Shown: positions 1-11,312 of the stretch, one piece after another
Position numbering within the stretch: the first letter of the stretch is position 1
Layout: every line of letters starts with the position of its first letter
NCBI GenBank assembly: GCA_036872755.1
Contig: JAVHNS010000002.1
Coordinates: 806,001-870,000, forward strand
Length of the DNA: 64,000 nucleotides
Direction of reading: 5' to 3'
Origin: Orbilia blumenaviensis
Taxonomy: Eukaryota; Ascomycota; Orbiliomycetes; Orbiliales; Orbiliaceae
Notes under the pieces: model-generated
What the model saw: the letters and a program-made list of their open reading frames with translations, nothing else
Database searches by the model: none
Told to the model about the DNA's origin: nothing
Made by a program: the position numbers and the translations under genes

Positions 1-1704
1 CCTTCCTTCGATTCTCTTTTAAACCCGCTGGCGTTGGAATGTTGATATCACAGCCGGCTCTAATCGCCCTTGGCACTTATCGAGGAGGCATGCTGACCTC
101 GGGGTTGTGTTGCACCATCCTATGTATAGTTTCCTTTGCAGCAGATAGATTAACCCCGATTACTTGCACAAGTCCTGAGCATTCTACAAATGGTATCTTA
201 CGCTGCACCCCAAGCATACCCGAGATCCTCTGACTGCGTCATGACGGACTAGCCATGTTGGTGCGACCTTGGAGGGAAAATATGAAGTGGGTGTCCATAT
301 AATTCTTACGCCACTTTGTCGCGATCCAACTTCCTAGTTTGCTTACCCGCATTAACGATTAACCAGCTGCCTGTCATGTCACATCGAGCCTACCGACTGC
401 AAGTCTTAAACCAGTGAGACAAAACGTGGGCTATCACTGCAGACTTTGGACGGTCTTCGTTTGAGAGGGATAGATGCCTGGTGTCGCTGGATTTATTGCG
501 ATTTGTGTCTATAGCGACTGTGATGTTTAGCACCTGGTGGCATTGCTTCGCCATCTATTTCTTGTGGTAAGCCAATTTTTGAACAAACAAACTTTAACCA
601 TCCAGAAGGTTAAGATTTACTCCCATCTCGCCGTCTTTCTTCGAAAATGAAGATCACAAATTTCCCAATAAGAAAAAAAAGTCTTTCATTGTTACTTCCT
701 TCGAAAATCGGTAATACATCTACTTATTGTAATTTAGCTATTAACGCCCGACGCCATGGAGTGATTAAATCCCGGAAAATCAGCTGATTGGAGAGTTTTT
801 GTCGTCGAGTTTGGTGTTGACTTGACCCCGAAAGGTTAGGCTATAGCAAGGCTGCGATATCACACGGGTCTTTATTTAGAGTCCCCTCGCTTCCCTCGAA
901 ACGATATATATTATTCCGCAACCTATGACCTTCATCTAGGCCTCATTAGGGATTCTTGGGGGAAAACCCGAATACCAGACCGAATCCGAACCACCGACAT
1001 ACTTTCGCTAAAAAAAATTTGGTATACAAAACGGCCTACCGCACCGGCATGCAGGCGCATGGATGGTAAATTGTGACTGCTTCTGCAGCGCCATGAGTGA
1101 CTGGCGCATGAGCCACTGGTGCGTTCAGATCATTTGGTAGGACGGCGCGGAGACTTCGTTGGAGAATACCTTGGTACCTCGGATCCTCGAAATTGAGAGG
1201 GAAATAAAATAGTTTAAGAAGCCGATTACCTGGTTCCATCCAAAATATCATGTACGTACTATAGCACTAAGTGGTTAGCTCTTTAAGTAATGAATGGTAC
1301 CTAATTGCCATTCTGAGTATCTGGTTCCGAACCGTGTGTCCATGTATAGAGAATTAGATGCGACGGTACCGCCTGTAAACCCTTGTCTTCAACTCGGGTA
1401 CTCTTTCCCCAACACAATCTACTGCACATGATATAGGCACTCAGGATCCTAGCCCAGTTCCTGGTTTCCGGAATGTGAGCTTTCAGTGTTTCGTTGTGTG
1501 ATAGTTGCAGCCTATGTCTATGGCATACCATGAATTGTTGGTTACTCCAACTAGATTCCCGGTATTTAAATCCCTGGCTGTTGATCTTTTGATTCAGGTA
1601 AGACATCTGCATTCTGGGGCCTCGAGGGGTGATTTTCGAAGGCTGCCTTGTAAATGCTAGTTTTTAGAGGCGTGCTTTCGAAGGATCCATGGCCAGAGAG
1701 AGAG

Positions 1705-1744
<40 letters not shown>

Positions 1745-2998
1745 TCCTCAGACGCAATGCGGGCACCCGGCATGCATTGCATTGTCGAAATACTATTGGT
1801 ATTAGTCCGATTAGGTAGGTGGGGTTAACTGATTGAGGGGGGCTTTTTTCTTGCTAGCGGTTATTCGAAACTGGCAAATATATCGAAGTTGTAGGGAAGC
1901 CGTACATGCATATCTGCTGTTGTCGACGTTTACACACGTGTCTACGTTCTATGCGCTGAGACATGTCTCAGCTTTTACCGAGCTTCAGATATCGTCTATC
2001 GATTTGGACTCAGGCATATATTGTTTCTACAGGAGTATATCGGATGTCTGTGTTTGAAAGGACGTTTTAAGTCGGTTCCAGAGTTGTTCTATTTCGGAAT
2101 TGTGGCACTCCCAGCCCTGAATCCTTGGGCCGAGGTCTAAATCTAGCCATTAGAACCAATTAAATGGATATTGTAATAAAGTCTGCTTTATGTGCCAGAA
2201 GGTGAACGAAGTTTGTCATATCGATATCAGCATGCCGTTTGTTCGAAAGTAGAGTACCATTTGGGCGCATATGGATTTGTTAGGTTAGGTCCCAGGGGCC
2301 GGGCAGTTCAACTGCTCTTTGACAAAAGATAATTGCACAGGATATTCGAACTTGATGGGTATAGTTTATTTGTGTCAGTAATCGATTAAGTTGCGTTTAC
2401 CTAGCTATCCTTCCAGCAATAATATAGTGCTTAGCTTATGGCCCTGCGTATGTATTTACGTAGGCCGTCTGTATACATGTAATAACAATGGATAGGCTAG
2501 TCAACTGTTTATAGTCGTTTTGAAATTGTGCGATCCATTATCTAGTACGGGTGTTATAAAATGCAAAGTAAATTCGAGAAGTGCGAAGAAGAATCATCTC
2601 TACCGTTATAAAATCTACATATCCACACAAATAATAACCTGACACCGGTACACTGTACACACTGAGTAGAGACTCAGCCAATCAACAGCAAATATAGTCC
2701 CAATTTGATAGAAACAAAATCCAACATCATATTTGCGTTGTAGAACCCGTCAACGTCCTAGTTTAGTGGGTAGAGATGTTGAGTAGGTTCGAGGGAACTA
2801 ACTCAAACTTGATTAAATAACTACAAAATACCTTCAAATCGCCAAGAAAAATACTAAAAACATCTTATCGCACGTAACCCGTGACCATTGGCCATATGCA
2901 TAGTTTACATCAACGTCGTGCGGCTGTTAATGAAGACGTAGGTAGATATCAATTTAATTGCAAATGTAAACGCTCGCCGCCAGCGCCCTCTCAAGCTA
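1..2998. other. Gene-poor region
   Basis: No supportable gene was found in this 3 kb. Open frames are all under about 105 codons, overlap on both strands and lack domains or convincing splice partners. The only clear structure is a GA microsatellite near 1695-1742. The last few hundred bases are AT-rich and probably hold the promoter of the secreted-protein gene that starts at 2999. Confidence 0.6.
1694..1742. repeat. (GA)n microsatellite
   Basis: A run of GA dinucleotides of about 48 bases with one GGGG interruption near its left end. It lies in non-coding DNA. On the minus strand it reads as a Leu-Ser run in an otherwise unsupported open frame, which is a typical artefact of such repeats. 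Confidence 0.95.
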
Positions 2999-4568
2999 AT
3001 GTCGATACTCTTCCTTCTCTCATTTCTCGCAAACCTCTTAACTTTGAAATGCCATGCGTATGACAAGTTTAGAATTGGCGTCCAGCCTAAGGAAGTTAAG
3101 ACTTTCCCGTGGAAAACAAAGGAGCCCCTGTGGTGTGAGTCCCATATCTTAAACAGAGAACGAATCAATTACATAAATATTATTTCATGTAATTTCCGAT
3201 CAAACCATTAATATTATTTCGACCTGCGCTCAGAAGCCATACTCAGCGGTACCTATTTCGTTTTAACGACTCAAAGGCTATCACTAATGTATGTTCTTTT
3301 TTTTTTGGACTGGAGTAGTACACGCCGAGATCCCAACCGGGCAGGATGGAAAACCGTATTACGAAATGTCAGGACTTATTGTTCAACCATGGGTAAGCGC
3401 CAGCATCGACAATCTCTCCAAAAATGCTGCGGTATGGAGTTTACTGGTCCCGAAAAGAGAACCTGGGATGTGGAAATACATCAAATATGTCGAGGTAATT
3501 TGACCCCCGACAGTTGTTACGTGATTTGAATGGTCTTTATTTGCTGATATATGGGAATACGAAGTTGGCGGTTGAAGCAACTGGTTCTGCCATCACAGTA
3601 AACACCACTTCGGTCGTTCCAGGGCTAGCCGGCCCAGTTCGAGAATTCAAACTCACCGATTTGGATGACAAGGCTATTGAAATGTAAGTCGCTGGTTATA
3701 TTATCTTTTGCCAAGCAGAACTTCACATCTGCCTTCTTAATCTTGCGTCCCATGGAAGAATCAGAACAGCATATATACAAGATCACCTAGAGTATATAAA
3801 CCTAATGGTGATTCTAGATTCTCAATAATTCAGGGCAATTGCAGGTTTTCGAGCTTCAATACACACACTCAGAACACCGGTAGGAGATTTGAGGTTTTGT
3901 ATGAAGTTAAAACCGTTGATGAGACCTGGCAGGAGGCCTCGTTAGCAGAGAGAGAATTTTTCGGTAAGCTGAGATGTATCGAATTTACATGGCTAATTTT
4001 GGCATCTGAAATATTGCTTGGGCTAGTGTGCTAATTGTATGCATTGTGACTGAATTTTTCTGTAGCCTGTTGGCCCGCTGTTCCCAGCGACCCAAACCAA
4101 ATCCAGACTTCGAAATTAGCCTTAGATATAACGAAGCCCCCGCGCCTTTTCGGCGTAGGCGATGTTCCCGGTTTTGATTGCCACCAGGTTTGGCTCTATG
4201 TCACCTATTACGGGTATAACTACAACGTCAAAAAGCCCGAGTCTGGATCTGATGCTAGTGATGAAAATTTATGTGACGATAGTGAATTGGTTTTGATAGA
4301 GGAGCCATTAGGTAAGGTAGAAGACGAAGAAGCGTGGTCAAATACGAGTGGGACCGATCAAGTCTTGACACCGCAAGAAATAGGAGAAAGGGCTCGGTCG
4401 CACTTGCAAGATGATGTTGATTCGTATGCAAAGACACCATTGATAGAGGATTTAGAAAATGAAGGCGACTATGGAATTATCGATTTGAAGGACCAACCTA
4501 TCGTTGAAAACAATCGAGAAAGCACAGAAAATTTCTTTCTTCGGAAGGCCTCCGACGGCGAAACTTGA
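2999..4568 (+). CDS. Secreted orphan protein, five exons
   Basis: Best model: exons 2999-3134, 3319-3494, 3565-3683, 3845-3963 and 4066-4568, which join in phase to 350 codons. The protein starts with a hydrophobic signal peptide (MSILFLLSFLANLL..., probable cleavage near residue 19-20). A central part of mixed composition follows (motifs such as PYYEMSGLIVQPW and RFEVLYEVKTVDETW), then a strongly acidic, Ser/Glu-rich tail from about residue 215. Cysteines are few (WCE is lost by splicing; one in FFACWP and one in FDCHQ). I recognise no family. Donors GTGAGT, GTAATT, GTAAGT and GTAAGC with YAG or AAG acceptors support the splicing. It is probably an extracellular protein; its function is unknown. 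Confidence 0.7.
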
Positions 4569-6304
4569 ATATTCTTGAACGCGAACCAGCGTCGTCTGAT
4601 GTTGACCAACGTGGGTATTTCATATGCATATGATCGTCTCACCTCATTGAAGCGAATATGAGTATCGACTGGTCAGAAAAATTTGAATTTTGCCGAATAT
4701 AATTACTATTGTAATATAAGACTACAGTAACCCGACCATATTAAACAACCCTGCGTTTATTTAGGGAAAAAAGGCTTATTAATAGTTGAAATATCTGTGC
4801 TATATGTGTGTATATGTAAGTACAATCTCAATTTGCTGACTGATGTGTGGTAGAACGGAAAATTTCGCTGTTGGGTGAGATTCGGAGGATGTCTAAATAT
4901 TATAAATGTTCGGACTGATAGAGAAATGCAACATCCCCTCAGCTGAATCCGGCTTTGTGCAGCGACATTGTGATTTGGCTAAGTCAATGCTACCCACCCA
5001 ATCCAAAAATTCATGTCCGAAAAAGGCCATCGAAGGTTACAATTGAAAACGTACGTTGTTTTTAGTAAGTATTATATATTACGATACATCATCATATTGA
5101 GGTATCAGAAGCAAGTATATCCGGGGTTATAATTTATTAGTAAGGTTTAACCGGAGCGCAACCGTTAACCAATTAACTATTGTGTTTGATAATCTGAACC
5201 AGCGGAAATATTTGCATTGTGGAGCTTCTGAATAACAAGATCGATCCGATTGTAATAATTAAGTGGGTCTGGATGCTGGTCTCGCCGCAATATCCGTACC
5301 AAGACAAACGCCACCCGTTCAGGTAGGAGAACGACAACCCACAACGCTATAGCCATAAGAGGAATCCGTCCAAACTGTATTCAACTGAGATCACCAACGG
5401 AATTAAATAAAATTGTAACCCTATAACTACTTGACTTTCCTAAATTTCTCTAAGGTCTGAAATCAGACCCTCGGAGTCTTTAGTTCTCGTGGGCCCTAAA
5501 AATAGACTGTCCCATTTCGTACGATTGAATTCCGGGGGCGGGGCCGGTGAAAACTGCGAAGAAGTGATCAGGGCATTGCAGGCTTTCCTGGTTTGTGCGG
5601 ATTCGCCCGATGACATGAGTTCAAGGGTCGCCACTAGACTAATCTGGATCCAAAAGGCCAGGAGAAACAATCACCTGCCTACCTATTTCGCTATGTAACC
5701 TAGCCAGCCGGGTTCCTCCTTCGCCTTGACATACGCCAAGAATCGAAACCGGCCTCAATTAGTATAAGTTCCAAAAAAAAAAAGGGCATCTGCCATAGAG
5801 GAAGCTGGAACTAAGGGTTCCACAGAACATTCTATTCTTCTAAGTCAATAATAGCGCAGAATTTGGGTAAAATACCACGGCCTGGGGCTGATGCACACCC
5901 TGCACATGAAGGTCCGAGGAATAGGAAACTTGTATCTTTCGCATGAGTGGTTCCAATTATATCCTTAATAAAAGCTTGACCTTCAAGTTAAGGTTGCATT
6001 GTGGATAATAACCGGTTAACCGAGAGCGAGTGATGTCAAGGCTAGCTGGCTAGTGGCCAGTTAAGGCTTGATCCCGCGAGACCAGCTTGATCCATGTCCT
6101 ACTCCATTTACCAAAATCCCCTTTAACATCTCGAGATATCGAATATAAAAGGGTGGCTTGGTTCGAGCCTGACCAAAATATTTTCATCTCATCAAGCAAC
6201 AGCTCTACAGCCAGAATCTTCATCATCAATACTCTCGTTATTCCTCCTCTACACAATTACGGTTTAATCATTAATCAACCAATACCTACTATACTATCTT
6301 CAAC
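4569..6304. other. Intergenic region upstream of phiA
   Basis: AT-rich spacer of 1.7 kb. Overlapping frames on both strands at about 5440-5698 (69-76 codons) share a GC-richer patch but show no signal peptide, domain or clear splice continuation, so no gene is called. The right end is the phiA promoter and 5' leader. Confidence 0.55.
6144..6151 (+). promoter_or_regulatory. TATA box of phiA homologue
   Basis: A perfect TATAAAAG lies about 155 bases before the phiA start codon. It is followed by a CT/CA-rich leader (around 6185-6300), as in strongly expressed filamentous-fungal genes. The match is direct; its use as promoter is inferred. Confidence 0.6.
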
Positions 6305-6889
6305 ATGAAGTTCACACTCGCTACCCTTCTTGCTACCGCGGTCGCTGCGGCGCCAGCTCCATCTAACTTGAGCTTCACCATGATGTCCCTCCGATCCGCT
6401 TCCCCAATCCACTTTGGCTCAGTCAATGCCTCTGGCCAGAAGTTCTACATTGGACTTGAGAAGCCTTCTTCTTACTGCCCAACTCCACCAGTTCCAGCCA
6501 ACTCCTGCCCATCCGGCAAATATACCTCGGTCGTTTTTGGCAGTGGCTACGCCTCTTTGAACGTCGCTGTTCCCGGAGGTCAAAGAATTTACATTGCTCC
6601 AGATGGCTCTTTGAGCTACACCCAGGCCCACAGCGCCTATATCCCACCAGGATCTACCGAGGGCGGATTCGTTCTGGGCCCAAAGAGCGATAATGGCTTG
6701 AGACCTATCACTCACAAGAAGGGTGCTTTCGTCGCTTGCCCCGCAAAGAAGAACGTTGGACCATGGAAGGTATATGTTGGACAGCCAGCCAGCAAGGACG
6801 TTCCAAGCGGTTGCGCTTCTGATTGCTTGCCATTCAGCAACCAGGCTGTCGAGTTCACCAGCGAACAGTTCGGTGCTTGGCAATACTAG
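6305..6889 (+). CDS. phiA: PhiA-type cell-wall protein
   Basis: Single-exon gene of 194 residues, the usual family size (about 180-190). It has an N-terminal signal peptide (MKFTLATLLATAVAAAPAP) and then the hallmarks of the PhiA/IgE-binding cell-wall family. These are SASPIHFGSVNASGQKFYIG, a YCP...NSCPSG cysteine pair, VPGGQRIYIAPDGSLSYTQAHS, and a C-terminal FVACP...SGCASDC segment. PhiA in Aspergillus is a wall protein needed for phialide and conidium development, and homologues are abundant in mycelial walls and secretomes. A TATA box and a CT-rich leader precede it, fitting strong expression. Context says nothing more; the neighbours are unrelated. Family assignment is confident, the developmental role is inferred. 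Confidence 0.9.
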   Translation: MKFTLATLLATAVAAAPAPSNLSFTMMSLRSASPIHFGSVNASGQKFYIGLEKPSSYCPTPPVPANSCPSGKYTSVVFGSGYASLNVAVPGGQRIYIAPDGSLSYTQAHSAYIPPGSTEGGFVLGPKSDNGLRPITHKKGAFVACPAKKNVGPWKVYVGQPASKDVPSGCASDCLPFSNQAVEFTSEQFGAWQY

Positions 6890-7968
6890 AGCCCTTTCTC
6901 CCAGATCGACACGCAGGAATGCTGTCGAGTGTCGGGTAGTGGCAACGAAACAATATCGGCAGGTGTGTCCTGGCATTAATACATCGATCAATTGATACAT
7001 GTAACTTAATAATAATATATACTCAAATATCCACATGTTTAATTATATATTTATATTGTGTATAGAGCTAAATTAAAAAAAATTTTGATGCGGTTCAAAG
7101 ATAATAAATACATACCGATATTGTCACAGGTTACCGGCGTAGCATAGTGATGAGATATTTTCTAACCGAAAGCTATAACGTCTCGTTTTCAACGCTCCTG
7201 GACTAGAACTAAGCAATATTATTTAATTTAGGTTTAAAAGGCTTATAGAAATCGTGTATATCCACCGCATGCGCGCAAAGGTTCCCAACCGAGCCCTGGA
7301 CTGCCATGAATTATCTGTAGTTGCTTGGCTTGGCTATGCAAAAGTCTGCAAACTCTGGGACATTCTTCTTGCCACTTGAAATCAACACAAACAAAAAAAC
7401 AATTTGGGTTACACAAGGGCAACAAGGGCAACAAGGGCTTGCTTTTCTTCGATTACATTAATCATGCACCAGCGGCTTCAAGTCAGCATTACGGTGAGGA
7501 AATATCAAGCGAGTTACATTCTGTGCTTGTATTGTGGCCATGAGGTCGACCAGTCGAAGGACACAAAGTACATGCACAAGACTCCTTTATTGTAACCAGG
7601 CCTGTGCTACGTTCGGTTTCAAGGGCGAGGGTGCATGCAGTGCATCTTTGTGCTTGAGAAGACTTTTGAGTCTTCTATGGTTTTCTATAGCTACACTCAA
7701 TCCTGTAAAACAAGATTGATTAAAGTGGACACATGTCCTATCTAGTGACTGCAGTCCTCGATACATGAATAGGTAGATGGATGGATGTTGGTTTCTCCAT
7801 GTACGCTACGTCTCTCTAACTTTCTTAGACAGTGTACTCCAGCTTGGAAACCGTCATGCATCAGGATAGTATTCGGCGCTTTGTCTATTACTTGAAACCG
7901 ACACAGAAAATTCGATTAAGATATATAGTCGCACATACCTGCTGGACCTCATCCATATGTTCTATCGC
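6890..7968. other. Intergenic region between phiA and the cupredoxin gene
   Basis: Probable phiA 3' UTR (AT-rich with ATAATA runs near 7005-7080), then about 800 bases with no supportable gene. A small direct repeat (GGGCAACAA repeated) occurs near 7406-7432. The two flanking genes are convergent. Confidence 0.55.
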
Positions 7969-9684
7969 TTACCCGGGATAAACCTGTCCATATCTTTCAT
8001 TCAAATCCATTCCATCAATAACAGTCATTTCTTCATCCTTACCGCACTTTTCCTCTTCAAGTACACTTGCCGCCATTTCGGCGGGCCTATGCCTTGTTCC
8101 GTACTCTCCATGTTGCCATACCCGATTAGCACCCCTCCTGCCTAGGAAGTGTGCTCCGCTAAAGATTGAGTTCCCATATGGGCTTCCTGAATGGGAAGAT
8201 CGCTGTAGCTGAGGATATGTCCCAGCAGTTACTGACACGGGACTTGCACCACCACCACTCATGCTGTTTTGTGTACCGTGAACTCGTTCGAAGTATGGCC
8301 GGTCGTCGTCCCGAGCAGGGATAATAGTTGCATCGTGATTCTGCGGCCTCCCCATTCCGTTTGGAGGGGCAACGTACTCTGAATAGCGATTGGACTGTAT
8401 GGTGGGGCTGCTGGGCGCTAACTCTGGAGTGTACGGAAAAGAATTGTTACCGTGAAAATATGGGTTTCCAGAAGCACTGAATCCTGGTATGGAGCGGATT
8501 TCTGGTGGGAGTTGGCTGTCGCGTTGTGGAGGATTTATCGCTGCAGGACCAGAGCGACGTAGGCGGCATCGGAAAACAAGTGCTATTATAAGTCCTATAA
8601 TAGCCATTGCACCAATTCCACCGACCACGATACCTGCGATGGCGGCCAGGTCTTTGTTCTGCGAGTTTGATTCGAATGTGGACGGCGGAGTTGTTGGGGA
8701 CGAAATTGACAGTGAGGATGTCGCCGTGGCTGTCAACTCTGTGCCTGCCCCGTAGTTTTCATCGGGTGGGAATGGCTGGCCTGGTGTTAGTGCGAACGGG
8801 GCTGCTAAGGCAGCCTGACGGTATATCTCGAATGGAACTGATCCGTTGCTATAAGGAGGCAGTCAAGTGGGATGTAAGTTTTCGCTCACAGATTTCTGAT
8901 CTATGGCTGGAATATGCGTAGAGCTACTAACGGGTTTATCATCATGACCATTCCAGCCTTGTTGCAGGAGCCTGCAGCCCCACAGTATAGGAAAAGCTGG
9001 TCGGCTGTGCGTACTGTCCATGTAAATGATGGCATTTCATCCTAATCATCGCAAATATCGTGACATGGAATCGATACAAATAGTTAGGGATCTGTCTGGA
9101 TACGCGCGTAGCTTGAAACAAAACAAAATTTAAACTAGAGCAATATATAATTCAAATAGTGGTTTATTAATTCATACCTCCAGTTTAATCATCGGAACAG
9201 GTGCCCAACCTGACCATATTGCTCCATTCCTATCTACTCGTGGGTTTTGCATCTCATATGGTACGCAGGGACGCTCGAATGTTCCCCGTACTATGGAGTG
9301 GTTGGTAGGGTAAAATCGGAAGACTGGATTCCAGGTTATATAATTATATCGATGTATCAGTGTAATTCACTTAGCTACAAATAATTTGCTGCAATGTTGT
9401 AGATTTCTATACGTTGGAAGCCGCAAGGATTCGAGATCTTACAAATTTTATCGCCAGCATTTGCCATAATGATTTCAGGATCAAACTTATCTGCTTTCTT
9501 TTGGGTTTAGAATACTCAGTCAGGCACCGACCAGACCAGACCTAGATATTTATGAGTGAGGGCATACCTTGCCAACAGTGACAAAATGCGTCATTGTAGT
9601 GGCTAAACCTGACGGTGTTTCTTCTGGACGTCCTAATATTACTGAAGACGCAGGAAGGGGTGTCGGAGATGGATTAGAAGCCAT
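7969..9684 (-). CDS. Membrane-anchored cupredoxin-domain protein
   Basis: Five-exon model on the minus strand: 9568-9684, 9443-9497, 9178-9323, 8932-9041 and 7969-8848, joining in phase to 435 residues. The N-terminal half is a fungal cupredoxin domain. It shows HFVTVGK, a GDKI segment, FYPTNHSIVRGTFERPCVPY, NGAIWSGWAPVP, then LFLYCGAAGSC and MVMMINP, with His, Cys and Met in the usual copper-site neighbourhood. A Ser/Thr/Pro-rich stretch follows, then one membrane segment near residue 200 (IAGIVVGGIGAMAIIGLIIALV) with a basic stop-transfer (RCRLRR). The tail is long, low-complexity and cytoplasmic. Family members are extracellular Ser-rich surface proteins with a plasma-membrane anchor. Oddly, no clear signal peptide is seen at the chosen start, so an upstream exon or another start is possible. 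The copper-dependent role is inferred. Confidence 0.82.
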
Positions 9685-11312
9685 TACGTCTAGCGGTTAT
9701 GCAGACCTTGGTTAATACTAGTTAAAGCAACGGATAGAACACTCCCAAATCAGTGTCGGGTGGATCTAGAGATTTGTAAATTATTTTCTGGGTATATATG
9801 GATGTAGGATTCGTGAATTGACTATTGCGATGTCACTTGAAGAGTTAATAAATGCGCTGGTAGATAAGGAATATGAAAAAAGTTTGAGAAACAAGCATGG
9901 GGGCAGCAGTTCGTACAGGCTGAAGTGTGGATATATATATCGCAGGATACTCCGGGGATATCGAACGGGCATATTGAGTAGATCAAAGACCGCTATGGGT
10001 TGAAGTAGGGGTCCTTTGTACGAGGTAGCATACTTTTATGGTTCTACAATTTAACCATCTTTGAAAGCGTGGCGGTGTTAATCTCGCATGGACAGTGCGA
10101 TGCACGTACATGTGCCGAGGCCACTACCTTCCCCATACATCCTACCCCTAGGAATGCGTAATATTAATACTAATACATATATTCTAGATATGGCGTAAAT
10201 TGGTCTCGTAAACCAGCTTTCCTGGATTCGCGAAGGAATATCTTAATTTTGCAGCAAGATTGCATGATTCATTAGACAATAGGAACAAATTACTACAATG
10301 CGCTGAGCAGATGCGTGCGTGTAAGCCTGCTAGTAATATTATGATACCTAGACCACTAACCTAAGCTATCTGATAATTATAACCTTTACATCAGCTTTGA
10401 TAATTTGATCGTGATTTATATGGGGACTAGATATACGTAGAAACTAGGCGCTTTGGGTAGGGAATCTAGATATGATGCTACAAGGCTAGGTGGGAGGTAT
10501 ATAAATCAATTCCGTAAATACTATATTAATTAATATTATAATGTGCTATTAATGCATTTTGATTATCATGGAATTGGATATGTATTGTATTTTTTATCCT
10601 TGGGGTCGATCTTCAAAGCTGCAGCTGGGGTTTTATCATGGGCAAACAGCTTGGAGTTTACGTTATTTTCTACCGCTGGGTCTGTTTATAAGTCATTGTG
10701 GAATTTCAATCTAATAGGTACTAAATTGCGGTTCTGAGGCCAGTTTAGCTTAGCCGTTGAGACTGGTTTGCGAGACCAGCTTAGCTGTAGCTAAGTTTAT
10801 AAGTTGTCTGGGCAGATGTCAATGGGTATGCGGTTGTGTTGGATTTAGAGCGGAACTTGTGTTGGGTGTTGTGAAGTAACAGGATTTCCAATGTCGTTGT
10901 TGCGTCGCTTTGCTTTTTTATATCGAAATCCGGTCGCGTCAAACTTGACATCGCCGGCTTAACTAGCAAACATCCCCCATCTCCATCATCTTCTCCGTTG
11001 CCGCAGACGGCTCCCCTCTTTTCATGATCCAATTTCGCTTTTAATAGAACCAAATCCTCTCGCGCCTATTATCCTCTATACCCTCCTGGCTCTGTCCTCG
11101 GTCTATTGGAGCTGCTGTAACGCTGCTTGTACACCGCCCGCGACAGCAATTAACAAACCACCCTCCTCAACCACAGCTGTCTGAGCGAACTGGAAGAATA
11201 CATATAGTTCTTCTGGTTCCTAGATCCCAATTCCCTTCTCTACTCTCCGCCTTTTTTCAACACCGACAAAACCCATTCGAAATTTCGCCGGATAGCCGGC
11301 GACGTCGTCGAG
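9685..11312. other. Divergent intergenic region
   Basis: 1.6 kb between two divergently transcribed genes (cupredoxin leftwards, Nup159 rightwards). Small frames at 9781-10003 and 10543-10737 have no supporting features. The 250 bases before 11313 are C/T-rich and look like the Nup159 leader. Confidence 0.55.

Noticed and set aside
5440..5698. Overlapping frames on both strands
   Set aside because: Neither strand shows a domain, signal peptide or clear exon partner.
6419..7036. 205-codon minus-strand frame over phiA
   Set aside because: It overlaps the clear phiA coding region and has no family.
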